Shown piece by piece: positions 29,482-38,873 of a stretch of DNA of 64,000 nt. The stretch's first letter is position 1; each line of letters starts with the position of its first letter. The DNA lies in the NCBI RefSeq assembly GCF_024734385.1, contig NZ_JANHAP010000006.1, positions 124,001-188,000 on the forward strand, written 5' to 3'. The translations under genes and the position numbers were made by a program. The notes under the pieces are model-generated. The model was not told where the DNA came from. It worked only from the letters and a program-made list of their open reading frames with translations, and ran no database searches. Source of the stretch: Dasania sp. GY-MA-18. GTDB taxonomy: Bacteria; Pseudomonadota; Gammaproteobacteria; Pseudomonadales; Dasaniaceae.

Positions 29482-30468
29482 ATGACGATTAACAGTTTTA
29501 AAAAAATAGCTACAGCTATAGCCGTTAGTGCCAGCGTGCTGGGTTCGGCGGTCAGTACGGCGGCAACAGCGGTAGATGCAGCTTTGCCTGTTTATCAAAA
29601 AGCCAGTGGTGTATCGGGTAATCTTTCCAGCGTGGGTTCAGATACTTTGGCTAACTTAATGACTTTATGGGCCGAAGATTTTAAGCGCTTTTACCCTAAT
29701 GTGAATATACAAATTCAAGCGGCGGGCTCTTCTACTGCGCCTCCGGCTTTAACTGAGGGTACCTCTAACATAGGCCCCATGAGCCGCAAGATGAAAGATA
29801 AAGAACTGGCAGCCTTTGAGGCCAAGTTTGGTTACAAACCTACAGCGGTGCCTGTAGCCATAGATGCTTTGGCGGTCTATGTACACAAAGATAATCCTAT
29901 TAAAGGTTTAAGCATTACCGATGTAGATGCGATTTTTTCTTCTACTCGCAAATGTGGCTCTAACAACGACATTAACACTTGGGGTAAAGCTGGCTTAAGC
30001 GGCGCTTGGGCTAACCGCGACATACAGCTGTTTGGCCGCAACTCAGTATCAGGTACCTACGGTTATTTTAAAAAGAAGGGCTTGTGTAAGGGCGACTTTA
30101 AAAACACCGTTAATGAACAGCCTGGCTCTGCCTCAGTGGTGCAGTCAGTGGCGACATCAATCAATGGTATAGGTTACTCGGGCATAGGTTATAAAACCTC
30201 TAGTGTACGTGCAGTGCCTTTGGCGAAAAATGTTGGCGATAAAGCGGTAGAGGCTACCCCTGAAAATGCGGTTAGCGGCGCCTACCCATTGTCGCGCTTC
30301 CTCTATGTGTACATCAACAAGGCACCAAATAAGCCTTTAGCCCCTATGGAGCGTGAGTTTATTAAATTGGTGTTATCAAAAGCGGGCCAGCAAGTGGTAG
30401 TGAAAGATGGCTACATACCATTACCTGCAAAAGTCGCTGAAAAAACCTTACAAAAGCTAGGCTTATAA
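29482..30468 (+). CDS. pstS: Phosphate ABC transporter substrate-binding protein (PstS family)
   Basis: A protein of 328 residues from the ATG at 29482, which has GGAG at 29471-29474 and begins a proper signal peptide (about 1-30). The PstS-like PBP domain shows phosphate-loop motifs VGSDTLANL and [23 protein letters not shown], then [14 protein letters not shown] (about 182). It should bind phosphate in the periplasm and hand it to PstC/PstA. It is separated from pstC by a terminator and another gene, so it is probably its own high-level transcript under the Pho box at 29409. Confidence 0.93.
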   Translation: MTINSFKKIATAIAVSASVLGSAVSTAATAVDAALPVYQKASGVSGNLSSVGSDTLANLMTLWAEDFKRFYPNVNIQIQAAGSSTAPPALTEGTSNIGPMSRKMKDKELAAFEAKFGYKPTAVPVAIDALAVYVHKDNPIKGLSITDVDAIFSSTRKCGSNNDINTWGKAGLSGAWANRDIQLFGRNSVSGTYGYFKKKGLCKGDFKNTVNEQPGSASVVQSVATSINGIGYSGIGYKTSSVRAVPLAKNVGDKAVEATPENAVSGAYPLSRFLYVYINKAPNKPLAPMEREFIKLVLSKAGQQVVVKDGYIPLPAKVAEKTLQKLGL

Positions 30469-30498
30469 GCCGCAATATCACTTAGCGTAGTTATTGTT

Positions 30499-30529
30499 AA
30501 GGCCGGTCATTGTGACCGGCCTTTTTTTT
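30499..30529 (+). terminator. Rho-independent terminator after pstS
   Basis: AAGGCCGGTCA (30499-30509) pairs exactly with 30513-30523 around a three-base loop and runs into eight T. Confidence 0.95.
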
Positions 30530-30769
30530 GGCTGATCAATTTGTGCGGATGAAAACAGTATTGCTGTTGCTGAGTAGGTATTATCCCTTATAGGGTTATG
30601 GTGCTGGGTCTTTAGAATGACGCCCCCCGTTAAGTTGATGGGTTAATTTATAGTCAACTTTTTAGTGTTAGCCTAAAACAACAGCAAAACTGGCGGCGGC
30701 TAAAACGGCGGGGCGGGTAGTTATGCTATTAATAAAAACAATAATGATATTGGTGGTATTCTTTAAGGT

Positions 30770-31618
30770 ATGTATACAGTAATTAGCAAACAGTTGACCA
30801 AGGCTTTATTAGCCCCGCGCTTGCTGCAGGCAATGCTATTGTCGCTGTTAATGGCGGCAAGTGCATGGGTTTTGGCCCATGACAGCAGCAAGCAAAAAGA
30901 TACGCTGTATGTGGTGTCAGAGCGCTGGCCGGGTTATAGCAATGCCGATGGTAGCGGCCTGTATTTTGAGTTGCTTAAAGCAGTGTTTGAGCCCGCAGGC
31001 GTGGCCGTTAATATACGCATACATCCCATACTGCGTGGCATCGCCAGCCTGCATAGTGGTGAGCATGCCGATGTGATGCTCGCTGATTGGGGTAGGCAGC
31101 ACTTGGCAAAAAGCCCGCAGTACCAGCTGGAGCGTATTATTTTCCCCCATTACCCTATTTTTGTTGAATATGTGGAGGCCGTATTTGCGCCTGAATCCAC
31201 TCTTAGCTGGCAGCAACTTAAAGCTGATAGCAGTAAGCGCTTGGCATGGCTTAGAGGTTATAACTACGATATACACCTAGGTTTAGAGCAGCACCCTGTA
31301 ACCCTGCTAAATAGCGGTGAACAGGGTTTTAAAATGTTAATTAAGGGCAAAATTGATTGCTATCTCAATGACCGCAGCGATCTGGATGTGTTGGTAGATA
31401 CCGATGTGGCAAAGGCGGTAGCCTGGCGTAAGGAGTTGGTGGCTACCCGCAAGCTGTACCCCTTGTTTCACAATGACCCCCGCGGCCAGCGCTTTAGCGA
31501 CATTTACGATAGGCGTATGGCGGCCATGCAAAAAAGTGGCGAGCTACAACGCTTATATCAGCGCTTTGGTAAGGATTACCAACAAGTATTGGCTGATGAG
31601 ATAGACCCCGTAAACTGA
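30770..31618 (+). CDS. Periplasmic solute-binding protein (family 3-like) inside the pst cluster
   Basis: A protein of 282 residues with a signal peptide ending near AWVLA. The mature part looks like a family 3 extracellular solute-binding domain: TLYVVSERWPGYSN, then GLYFELLKAVFEPAGV, VNIRIHPILRGIASLHSGEHADVMLADW, and a late NDRSDLDVLVD. Such proteins bind amino acids or similar small ligands for ABC transporters or sensors. No cognate permease or ATPase is nearby. It sits between the pstS terminator and the Pho boxes of pstC, on the same strand, with no Pho box of its own that I can see. Its ligand and any link to phosphate are unknown. Confidence 0.72.
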   Translation: MYTVISKQLTKALLAPRLLQAMLLSLLMAASAWVLAHDSSKQKDTLYVVSERWPGYSNADGSGLYFELLKAVFEPAGVAVNIRIHPILRGIASLHSGEHADVMLADWGRQHLAKSPQYQLERIIFPHYPIFVEYVEAVFAPESTLSWQQLKADSSKRLAWLRGYNYDIHLGLEQHPVTLLNSGEQGFKMLIKGKIDCYLNDRSDLDVLVDTDVAKAVAWRKELVATRKLYPLFHNDPRGQRFSDIYDRRMAAMQKSGELQRLYQRFGKDYQQVLADEIDPVN

Positions 31619-31672
31619 TCCCCCCCTATTGCATGAATAGCTTTTAGCCCTGAGCCCGTAGTTGTGGCATAG

Positions 31673-31701
31673 CTGTAATATTATTGTCACATAGCCGACA
31701 T
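31673..31701 (+). promoter_or_regulatory. Overlapping Pho boxes upstream of pstC
   Basis: Three 7-base half-sites at 11-base steps: CTGTAAT (31673), TTGTCAC (31684) and CCGACAT (31695). The first two form a good Pho box and the third extends it. The pstC ATG is 12 bases further on. Confidence 0.75.
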
Positions 31702-31712
31702 ATACTGCCGGT

Positions 31713-33965
31713 ATGAAAAATACAGCCCCTACATCCCCAGTCGTACCCGCAGCCCGCAGCCTACACTTAGAGCGTTTAAGTGGCTGGCGTAAAGCCAAAG
31801 ACAGCCTAGCCAACCTCGTCATCAGTGCCGGTGGCATGGGTGTGCTTATGGCCATTTTGTTGATTTTCTTTTATTTATTTTATGAAATTATGCCGCTGTT
31901 TAAGTCGGCGCATATACAGCCACAGTCCAGCTATGAGCTTAGCGCGGTGGATAGTAGCGATAGCTTATTTTTGGCCATGGAAGAGCAGGCCGAGGTGGCG
32001 TTAATGCTTAACCGAGCTGGCCAGGCGCAGTTTTTTAATGCTGCCACCGGGGCTAGCGTACATCAGGCTCAGCTGCCGCTCACGGCTGCAGTTACCAGCT
32101 GGGCTTTAAACTCCGAGCAGCAGCCCTTGCAGGCATTGGGCATGGCCAATGGCCAGGTGTTATTGGCGCAGCCTAAATACCGTATCAGCTATCCTGATGA
32201 CCAGCGCGTAATCACCCCGTCTATAGAATACCCCTTTGGCGAGCAGCCTCTGGTGATTGCCGATGCGCCCTTAACGAAGGTGGCGGTGCGCGATACCGAA
32301 GAGCAGCTATTAATTGTGGCGGTAGCCAAGGGCAAGCTCACCGGCAGGTTATTTAATAAAGAAGAAGACTTTTTATCGGAAGAACTCACCCTAGAAGAGC
32401 AGCCCTTCACTATACCGGAAGTGGATATAGTGCCCCAGTGGCTGTTGCTAGGCCCTGATCAGCGCTGGCTATATGTCGTTAGCCAAGATGGTGCTTACCG
32501 CGTAATCAATATACGCGATGAGGCGGTGGCAGCCAGCGGCCGTTTACTAGAGCGAGGCCAGTTAACGCAGGTTCGTTTTTTACTGGGGGGTATCTCCTTG
32601 TTAGCCGCTGATAATCGCGGTGAAATCAGCCAGTGGTTTATGGTGCGCGAGGACGGCAAGCTACCTAGATTAGAAAAGATACGCGCTTTTAAAGCTAGCG
32701 ACAGTGCTATAGAGCAATTAGTGGTAGAGCACAGGCGCAAGGGTTTTATCACCATTAATCAGCAACAGCAGCTGGATGTGTTTTATACCACCTCGGGTAG
32801 ACAGCTATTATCCGAGCCAGTTATTGGTGCCGCTATTAGCGATATAGCCGTGGCGCCCAGAGCTAACCGCGTACTAAGTCGCGATACTAATGGCCAGTTT
32901 AGCTATTGGCAGTTAGAAAATGAGCATCCCGAAGTATCGTGGTCGGTGCTGTGGCAAAAAGTTTGGTACGAGAGTTATCAAGAGCCAGATTATATTTGGC
33001 AGTCCTCGGCATCTAATAACGACTTTGAACCCAAGTACAGTTTTACTCCCTTAGCGTTTGGTACGTTAAAGGCGGCATTTTATGCCATGCTGTTGGCTAC
33101 GCCCTTAGCTATAGGCGGGGCGATATATACGGCCTACTTTATGACGCCAGCGGTGCGCCGCAAGGTCAAACCCTTAATTGAATTAATGGAAGCATTGCCC
33201 ACAGTTATTTTGGGCTTTTTGGCGGGGCTGTGGTTGGCACCCTTTTTTGAGCGCAACCTGCCCGGTGTGTTTGCCATTTTTATGTTATTCCCTTTGGGCA
33301 TTTTATTATTCGGTTATTTATGGAGCCAATTGCCCTCGCGTATACGCTTAGCGGTACCAGATGGCTGGCATGCCATTTTGCTAATCCCGGTGGTTATAGC
33401 CATTACCTGGGCCTGCATAGCCAGTAGCGGTTTATTAGAGCTGTGGTTTTTCCACGGTGATATGCGGGCGTGGTTAACCCACGACCTGGGCATCTCCTTT
33501 GATCAGCGCAATGCCATGGTGGTAGGTGTGGCTATGGGCTTTGCCGTGGTACCCACGATTTTTTCTATTACCGAAGATGCGGTGTTCTCGGTGCCTAAAT
33601 CCTTAAGCTATGGCTCCTTAGCCTTGGGTGCCACCCCTTGGCAAACCTTGGTGGGGGTGGTGATACCCACTGCCAGCCCCGGTATTTTTTCTGCCTTGAT
33701 GATAGGCATGGGCCGCGCCGTGGGTGAAACCATGATTGTGTTAATGGCCACCGGTAACACGCCGATTATGGATGCCAATATTTTTGAGGGTATGCGTACC
33801 TTGGCGGCCAATATCGCGGTAGAGATAGGTGAAACCGAAGTGGATAGCTCGCACTTTAGAGTGCTGTTTTTAGCGGCCTTTGTTTTATTTATGTTTACCT
33901 TTGTGGTGAACACCATTGCCGAAATCGTGCGCCAGCGGCTGCGTAAAAAATATGGTTCGCTATAA
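31713..33965 (+). CDS. pstC: Phosphate ABC transporter permease PstC, long form
   Basis: A protein of 750 residues, about twice the E. coli PstC (319), but of the long type seen in Pseudomonas-like bacteria. The first membrane helix is near residues 46-66. A large soluble insert of about 360 residues follows, with repeats resembling beta-propeller blades (LGPDQRWLYVVSQDGAYRV). The permease domain starts near 440: FGTLKAAFYAMLLATPLAIGG, then ALPTVILGFLAGLWLAP, and the coupling-loop segment [20 protein letters not shown]. It is the first gene of pstC-pstA-pstB-phoU. Confidence 0.93.
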   Translation: MKNTAPTSPVVPAARSLHLERLSGWRKAKDSLANLVISAGGMGVLMAILLIFFYLFYEIMPLFKSAHIQPQSSYELSAVDSSDSLFLAMEEQAEVALMLNRAGQAQFFNAATGASVHQAQLPLTAAVTSWALNSEQQPLQALGMANGQVLLAQPKYRISYPDDQRVITPSIEYPFGEQPLVIADAPLTKVAVRDTEEQLLIVAVAKGKLTGRLFNKEEDFLSEELTLEEQPFTIPEVDIVPQWLLLGPDQRWLYVVSQDGAYRVINIRDEAVAASGRLLERGQLTQVRFLLGGISLLAADNRGEISQWFMVREDGKLPRLEKIRAFKASDSAIEQLVVEHRRKGFITINQQQQLDVFYTTSGRQLLSEPVIGAAISDIAVAPRANRVLSRDTNGQFSYWQLENEHPEVSWSVLWQKVWYESYQEPDYIWQSSASNNDFEPKYSFTPLAFGTLKAAFYAMLLATPLAIGGAIYTAYFMTPAVRRKVKPLIELMEALPTVILGFLAGLWLAPFFERNLPGVFAIFMLFPLGILLFGYLWSQLPSRIRLAVPDGWHAILLIPVVIAITWACIASSGLLELWFFHGDMRAWLTHDLGISFDQRNAMVVGVAMGFAVVPTIFSITEDAVFSVPKSLSYGSLALGATPWQTLVGVVIPTASPGIFSALMIGMGRAVGETMIVLMATGNTPIMDANIFEGMRTLAANIAVEIGETEVDSSHFRVLFLAAFVLFMFTFVVNTIAEIVRQRLRKKYGSL

Positions 33966-34003
33966 GCGCTGGCTAACAAAGATTTTAATAGGTTGTAATC
34001 AAT

Positions 34004-35701
34004 ATGTTTGAGCAAGACAAAAAAATTAGCCTGCGGCAGTGGTTTAAAGATGGCGAGGCTTTTATATGGCTAAACGCGGCAGCGGTTAGTGTGAGTGTGG
34101 TGGCCGTTATAGGCTTGTTATTGTTACTGGCGGTACGCGGCTTTGGCCATTTTTGGCCTGCCGATATTATGCAGGCGGATTATCAATTGCCTAATAGTGC
34201 GGCGATACGGGTAATCGGTGAGGTGGTAGAAAGCGAACAGGTGCCTGTAGAGCAAATACGCGGTGCCGGCTTTGCTATAGCGGGTAATCAGCCTTTTGTT
34301 AAACGCAGCCTGATTAAGCAGGGCAACCGTGATGTAACCGGCTTGGACTTTGCTTGGGTGCTAAATGATTACCTCAGCAATATTAGTTATCCAGAAACGC
34401 TAATGGCAGTGGAGCGTTATGAATGGGGTAATTTTTACGGTTACTTAACCGGCCTCAAGCAGGCGGGCGAACCTGTAGCGCAGGCGGATGACAAAACCCT
34501 GTGGCAGGATTTTGAACAGCGTATACAGCGAGCGGCGGGATTACATGAGCAAATTAAACAAATAGAAAAGTCTGACATAGGCAAGGTCAACTACCAGTTA
34601 GAGCGCCTGCGTTTACAAGAGCGTGGCCTGGAGTTAAATCGCAGCCTTAGTGCCAGCAAACGTGCGCAACAAAAAAGTGATATCGCCTTGGAACGCGCGG
34701 CTTTAGATAGTCATTACCAAGTGTTGCAGGCGCAGCTATTAGCGCTGTATGAGCAAGTTAACCGCGATAGCTTTACTGCAGAAACCATGGGCGGTGAACA
34801 AGTGGAGATTCCCTTGGCGCATGTGGTGCATGCCTACCAGCCCAATGCGATGAATGTCATCGATAAAAGCTGGGCCTACGCCTTAAAGTTTTGGGAGTTC
34901 TTAACTGATGAACCCCGTGAAGCTAACACGGAAGGGGGCATTTTCCCCGCGATATTCGGCACGATTATGATGGTGTTGCTGATGTCGGTAATGGTAACGC
35001 CCTTTGGTGTGATTGCCGCGGTCTACCTACGTGAATACGCTAAACAGGGGCCATTAACCCGCACAGTGAGAATTGCGGTAAATAATTTAGCCGGTGTTCC
35101 CTCTATTGTGTATGGGGTATTTGGTTTAGGTTTCTTTATTTATTTTATTGGTGCCGAGCTGGACCAGATTTTTTTCCAAAACGCTTTGCCTGCGCCTACC
35201 TTTGGTACTCCGGGTTTGTTATGGGCCTCTTTAACTTTGGCGCTGTTAACCTTACCGGTGGTGATTGTCTCTACCGAGGAGGGCTTATCGCGCATACCCA
35301 AAGCCCTGCGTGAAGGCAGCTTGGCCTTGGGGGCCACTAAAGCCGAAACACTATGGCGGGTGGTATTGCCTATGGCCAGCCCTGCAATGATGACCGGTTT
35401 AATCCTAGCGGTGGCCCGAGCTGCTGGTGAGGTGGCGCCGTTGATGTTGGTAGGGGTGGTAAAACTAGCGCCTTCTTTACCGCTGGATGCGAATTACCCC
35501 TATCTACACTTAGATCAAAAATTTATGCACTTGGGTTTTCATATTTTTGATGTGGGTTTTCAAAGCCCCAATGTTGAGGCGGCGCGCCCCTTAGTCTACG
35601 CCACGGCTTTATTATTGGTGGTGATTATTGCGTTGTTAAACTTTAGCGCCGTGGCCTTGCGTAACCATTTACGCGAAAAATACAAATCCTTAGAAATGTA
35701 A
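34004..35701 (+). CDS. pstA: Phosphate ABC transporter permease PstA, long form
   Basis: A protein of 565 residues. After a first membrane helix (about 22-46) comes a soluble insert of some 250 residues with a heptad-rich coiled coil (about 165-265, rich in Q, E, L and R). The permease domain starts near 305: [19 protein letters not shown], then [18 protein letters not shown], and the EAA-like loop [20 protein letters not shown]. Long PstA and PstC occur together, so the two inserts probably interact. It lies 38 bases after pstC and 22 before pstB. Confidence 0.93.
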   Translation: MFEQDKKISLRQWFKDGEAFIWLNAAAVSVSVVAVIGLLLLLAVRGFGHFWPADIMQADYQLPNSAAIRVIGEVVESEQVPVEQIRGAGFAIAGNQPFVKRSLIKQGNRDVTGLDFAWVLNDYLSNISYPETLMAVERYEWGNFYGYLTGLKQAGEPVAQADDKTLWQDFEQRIQRAAGLHEQIKQIEKSDIGKVNYQLERLRLQERGLELNRSLSASKRAQQKSDIALERAALDSHYQVLQAQLLALYEQVNRDSFTAETMGGEQVEIPLAHVVHAYQPNAMNVIDKSWAYALKFWEFLTDEPREANTEGGIFPAIFGTIMMVLLMSVMVTPFGVIAAVYLREYAKQGPLTRTVRIAVNNLAGVPSIVYGVFGLGFFIYFIGAELDQIFFQNALPAPTFGTPGLLWASLTLALLTLPVVIVSTEEGLSRIPKALREGSLALGATKAETLWRVVLPMASPAMMTGLILAVARAAGEVAPLMLVGVVKLAPSLPLDANYPYLHLDQKFMHLGFHIFDVGFQSPNVEAARPLVYATALLLVVIIALLNFSAVALRNHLREKYKSLEM

Positions 35702-35723
35702 ACGACTGAATACGGGTGACACT

Positions 35724-36548
35724 GTGAAAGCACAAGCACTATCTTTAGATAAAATGGGTCGCACCCATAGAGAGATGTCTCTGGCCAATGAAGAGACCAG
35801 CCTGGAAGTAAATGACTTAAATTTATTTTACGAGGGCGGCAAACAAGCCCTATACGATATTAATTTAACTATACCCAAACAGCGGGTAACGGCATTTATA
35901 GGCCCCAGTGGTTGCGGTAAGTCTACCTTGTTACGCTGTTTTAACCGCATGAACGATTTGGTCGATGGCTGCCAGATTAACGGTGAAATTAAATTAGATG
36001 GCCACAATATCTACGATAGAGTAGTGGATGTAGCCTCATTGCGCAGACGTATAGGCATGGTGTTTCAAAAACCTAATCCTTTTCCTAAAAGCATTTATGA
36101 AAATGTAGCCTATGGTTTGCGTATACAGGGGATTAATAAGGCCAGAGTATTAGACGAGGTGGTAGAAAAATCCCTGCGCCAAGCAGCATTGTGGGATGAG
36201 GTGAAAGACCGCTTGCACGATAGCGCCTTGGGTATGTCGGGTGGTCAGCAACAACGTTTGGTTATCGCCCGTACTATAGCGGTAGAGCCAGAGGTGTTAT
36301 TGTTGGATGAGCCCGCTTCGGCGCTGGATCCCATCTCTACTTTAAAAATTGAAGAACTGATTAACGAGTTAAAATCTAAGTACACCATAGTGATAGTAAC
36401 CCATAATATGCAGCAGGCGGCGCGGGTTTCTGATTACACGGCGTTTTTATATATGGGCAAGCTGATAGAGTACGACACTACCGATACGCTATTTACCAAC
36501 CCATCTAAAAAACAAACTGAAGATTATATTACCGGCCGCTACGGTTAA
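35724..36548 (+). CDS. pstB: Phosphate ABC transporter ATP-binding protein PstB
   Basis: A protein of 274 residues. Walker A is GPSGCGKST (about 57-65), the Q loop is [10 protein letters not shown], the signature is MSGGQQQR, Walker B is [12 protein letters not shown], and the H-loop VTHNM is present. PstB hydrolyses ATP to drive PstCA and interacts with PhoU. The ORF starts at GTG 35724 after GGGTG; in-frame ATGs a little downstream could also be used, since the first 25 residues are outside the conserved domain. phoU follows after 14 bases. Confidence 0.96.
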   Translation: MKAQALSLDKMGRTHREMSLANEETSLEVNDLNLFYEGGKQALYDINLTIPKQRVTAFIGPSGCGKSTLLRCFNRMNDLVDGCQINGEIKLDGHNIYDRVVDVASLRRRIGMVFQKPNPFPKSIYENVAYGLRIQGINKARVLDEVVEKSLRQAALWDEVKDRLHDSALGMSGGQQQRLVIARTIAVEPEVLLLDEPASALDPISTLKIEELINELKSKYTIVIVTHNMQQAARVSDYTAFLYMGKLIEYDTTDTLFTNPSKKQTEDYITGRYG

Positions 36549-36562
36549 GGGAGCGCTAAACC

Positions 36563-37279
36563 ATGTTAGATAAAGATGCACACAGCCACCACATCTCCCA
36601 GCAGTTTAATACCGAGCTGGATGCGGTAAAAACCCATATGATGGAAATGGGCGGCCTGGTAGAAAAGCAAGTCAGCGATGCGGTGTTTTCAATTTTAAAT
36701 GCCGATAGCGGCATGGCCGAAACGGTAAAAGAGCGCGATAAATTAATTAATGCCATGGAAGTTTCGGTGGATGATGAGTGCGCGCGCATATTGGCCAGGC
36801 GGCAGCCGGCGGCCAGTGACTTGCGCTTGGTTATTGCCATCAGTAAAGCGGTAAACGATTTAGAGCGTATAGGTGATGAGGCAGGCAAGATTGCCACTCA
36901 AGCCCTGGCTTTAGCTGAGGCTGGTGAGCCTAGTAAAGGCAGCGTGGAAATACGCATGATAGGTGAGCATGTGGGCCGTATGGTACACGACGCGCTGGAT
37001 GCTTTTGCGCGCTTGGATGTGGATAAGGCGCTGGAAGTTGCTCGTGAAGATAAATTGGTAGATGCTGAATACGGCACCGCCATGCGCAGTGTGATGACTT
37101 ATATGATGGAAGACCCGCGCAGTATTAGCTCTATGTTAAACGTGCTGTGGTCACTGCGTTCTTTAGAGCGGGTAGGCGACCATGCCCGCAATATAGCCGA
37201 GCATGTGATTTATTTGGTGAAAGGGAAAAATGTTCGCCATGTGGGGTTAACGGAATTGGCTAAGCATGTGGAGCAGTAA
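36563..37279 (+). CDS. phoU: Phosphate signalling protein PhoU
   Basis: A protein of 238 residues made of two three-helix PhoU repeats. Metal-binding-type motifs are ARRQPAASDLRLVIAISKAVNDLERIGDEA in repeat 1 and SLERVGDHARNIAEHV in repeat 2. It links the Pst transporter to PhoR and keeps PhoR in phosphatase mode when phosphate is plentiful. It is the last gene of the transporter operon, closely spaced after pstB, and is followed by the hairpin repeat at 37338. Confidence 0.96.
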   Translation: MLDKDAHSHHISQQFNTELDAVKTHMMEMGGLVEKQVSDAVFSILNADSGMAETVKERDKLINAMEVSVDDECARILARRQPAASDLRLVIAISKAVNDLERIGDEAGKIATQALALAEAGEPSKGSVEIRMIGEHVGRMVHDALDAFARLDVDKALEVAREDKLVDAEYGTAMRSVMTYMMEDPRSISSMLNVLWSLRSLERVGDHARNIAEHVIYLVKGKNVRHVGLTELAKHVEQ

Positions 37280-37337
37280 GGGGGGGTGAGGTGTTTTACG
37301 TGGGGGAAGTTAAATTTTCCCTATTGTGTTGTACGTT

Positions 37338-37442
37338 GTGAGCAAGGCATCTTCTTGCAAGACACGCCGTGAATACATCCATGTAGGCTAGGCGCTGGCA
37401 TCCATGCCAGCGACTGTCTTGCAAGAAGCCGCCTTACTCACT
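37338..37442. repeat. Multi-arm hairpin repeat between convergent phoU and cinA
   Basis: The outer arms GTGAGCAAGGC and GCCTTACTCAC pair with one mismatch. Inside them TTCTTGCAAGAC (37352-37363) pairs exactly with GTCTTGCAAGAA (37416-37427). Within that stem are two perfect small hairpins: TACAT-CC-ATGTA (37374-37385) and CGCTGGCAT-CC-ATGCCAGCG (37393-37412). The whole would fold as a junction with two side arms. It has no T-run, but may still serve as a barrier between the converging transcripts. Confidence 0.85.
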
Positions 37443-37488
37443 CAGATCGTTTCGAACTACGAATGATTAAGGCCGGTTATAAATATCT

Positions 37489-38763
37489 TCATTCAACAAT
37501 ATAACGCTTAATAAAAGAAGGCGTCAGGTTTAGCCCAAGCAATTCCCTACGCAACATATCCAAAGCAACTGCTGCCATCATTTTTTGAAAGGCGGTGCGG
37601 GGCTGTGGGTAGCACAGTTTAATCACACTAATAGCATTATGCTTGCCCCAACCTATATACACCGTGCCTACAGGTTTGTCGTCGCTGCCGCCGTCGGGGC
37701 CGGCTATGCCGGAGATGGCGATAGCGTAATCCGCGCCGGTTTTAACCAGGGCGCCTTCGGCCATGGCTCGCACCACCGGCTCGCTGACGGCACCGTGTTG
37801 CTGTAAAAGCTGGGAGTCCACATCTAGTAGTTGCTGCTTACAATGGTTGGAGTAACTGACTACGCCGCCTTCAAAGGCTGCGGAGGAGCCGGGTACCTCG
37901 GTGAGCATGGCGGCTATTAAGCCGCCGGTGCAGGATTCGGCGCAACACAGGGTTTGCTGCTGTTGTTTGAGAGTGGTTAATACCGCCTCGGCTAAGCTGC
38001 AATTATCAGCGCCGATAATACTGTCGCCCACTTCTTGTTGCAGCCATTGATAGCACTGCTGTTGTAGCTTTTGGTGTTCGGCCTGTTGTATGGCTAGTTT
38101 TAATTCCAGTTGCGGCATGCCAGCTCTAAAGCCCAGCTCTACTTCTTTGGGCCAGTGCGGGTAATTTTTATTGACTAGCTCCTGCACAAAAGATTCGCCC
38201 AAACCAAAAGTTTGCAAGCGCAGGGTGGAGGGGGTGAGTTGATTGGGAAAGCGCTGGCTGATTAAATCCAAAACACTTTCGTTCATCATGCGGCGCAGCT
38301 CGCTGGGCACGCCGGGGGTGCAGATAATTAAACAGCCTTGGTAGTCGCAATAAAACCCTACGGCGCTGCCGGTGGGGTTATCAATAAGTTGGCAATGCTC
38401 GGGTAGCAGGGCTTGTTTTTTGGCTGAGTCGCTAAAGCGTATTTTGCGGCGATCATACCAGTCAGTTACATGTTTTAACGCGGCCTCATGGATGACTATA
38501 GCTTGGCCGCTGGCGGTAGCTAGCGCTTGGGCGGTAAGGTCATCTACGGTAGGGCCTAGGCCGCCATTAATAATCAGCACCTCGCTATGGGTGCTGATGT
38601 GGCGTATTTCTTCTACTAATAAATCGAAGTCGTCGCCTATAGTAACTTTGCGATAAACTTCATAGGCCTTGCTGTGTAGTTGCTCGGCTATCATGGCGGA
38701 GTTGGAGTCTACGGTGTGGCCCGACATGATTTCATTGCCGGTGAGTAGTAGTTGTATGCGCAT
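37489..38763 (-). CDS. cinA: CinA-family protein: MoCF-like domain plus nicotinamide-nucleotide amidase (PncC) domain
   Basis: A protein of 424 residues. The N-terminal molybdopterin-binding-like domain (1-170) begins with LLLTGNEIMSGHTVDSNSAM and contains INGGLGPTVDDLT. The C-terminal PncC domain (about 260-415) has SCTGGLIAAMLTEVPGSS, then VVSYSN and AISGIAGPDGG. The C-terminal domain deamidates NMN to nicotinic acid mononucleotide in pyridine-nucleotide recycling; the N-terminal domain in other CinA proteins has ADP-ribose pyrophosphatase activity. The ATG at 38763 gives the family N-terminus. It is transcribed after gltA but separated from it by a terminator. Confidence 0.94.
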   Translation of the reverse strand: MRIQLLLTGNEIMSGHTVDSNSAMIAEQLHSKAYEVYRKVTIGDDFDLLVEEIRHISTHSEVLIINGGLGPTVDDLTAQALATASGQAIVIHEAALKHVTDWYDRRKIRFSDSAKKQALLPEHCQLIDNPTGSAVGFYCDYQGCLIICTPGVPSELRRMMNESVLDLISQRFPNQLTPSTLRLQTFGLGESFVQELVNKNYPHWPKEVELGFRAGMPQLELKLAIQQAEHQKLQQQCYQWLQQEVGDSIIGADNCSLAEAVLTTLKQQQQTLCCAESCTGGLIAAMLTEVPGSSAAFEGGVVSYSNHCKQQLLDVDSQLLQQHGAVSEPVVRAMAEGALVKTGADYAIAISGIAGPDGGSDDKPVGTVYIGWGKHNAISVIKLCYPQPRTAFQKMMAAVALDMLRRELLGLNLTPSFIKRYIVE

Positions 38764-38829
38764 GCTGTGTCTTTCTATTAGTTGCTGTGTAGGCTTAATA
38801 CTACTGCAAAGTCGGTAGTAGTGAGATAC

Positions 38830-38857
38830 AAAAAAGGCCGCAAATGCGGCCTTTTTA
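38830..38857 (-). terminator. Rho-independent terminator after gltA
   Basis: AAAAAGGCCGCA (38831-38842) pairs exactly with 38845-38856 around two bases. A and T runs on both sides would let it work on either strand; it lies 17 bases past the gltA stop. Confidence 0.93.
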
Positions 38858-38873
38858 AATAGTTAGCTATTGG

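Noticed and set aside
37338-37442. Possible tRNA or CRISPR fragment because of the cloverleaf-like folding
   Set aside because: There is no T-loop, acceptor or anticodon pattern, and no repeated spacer structure.
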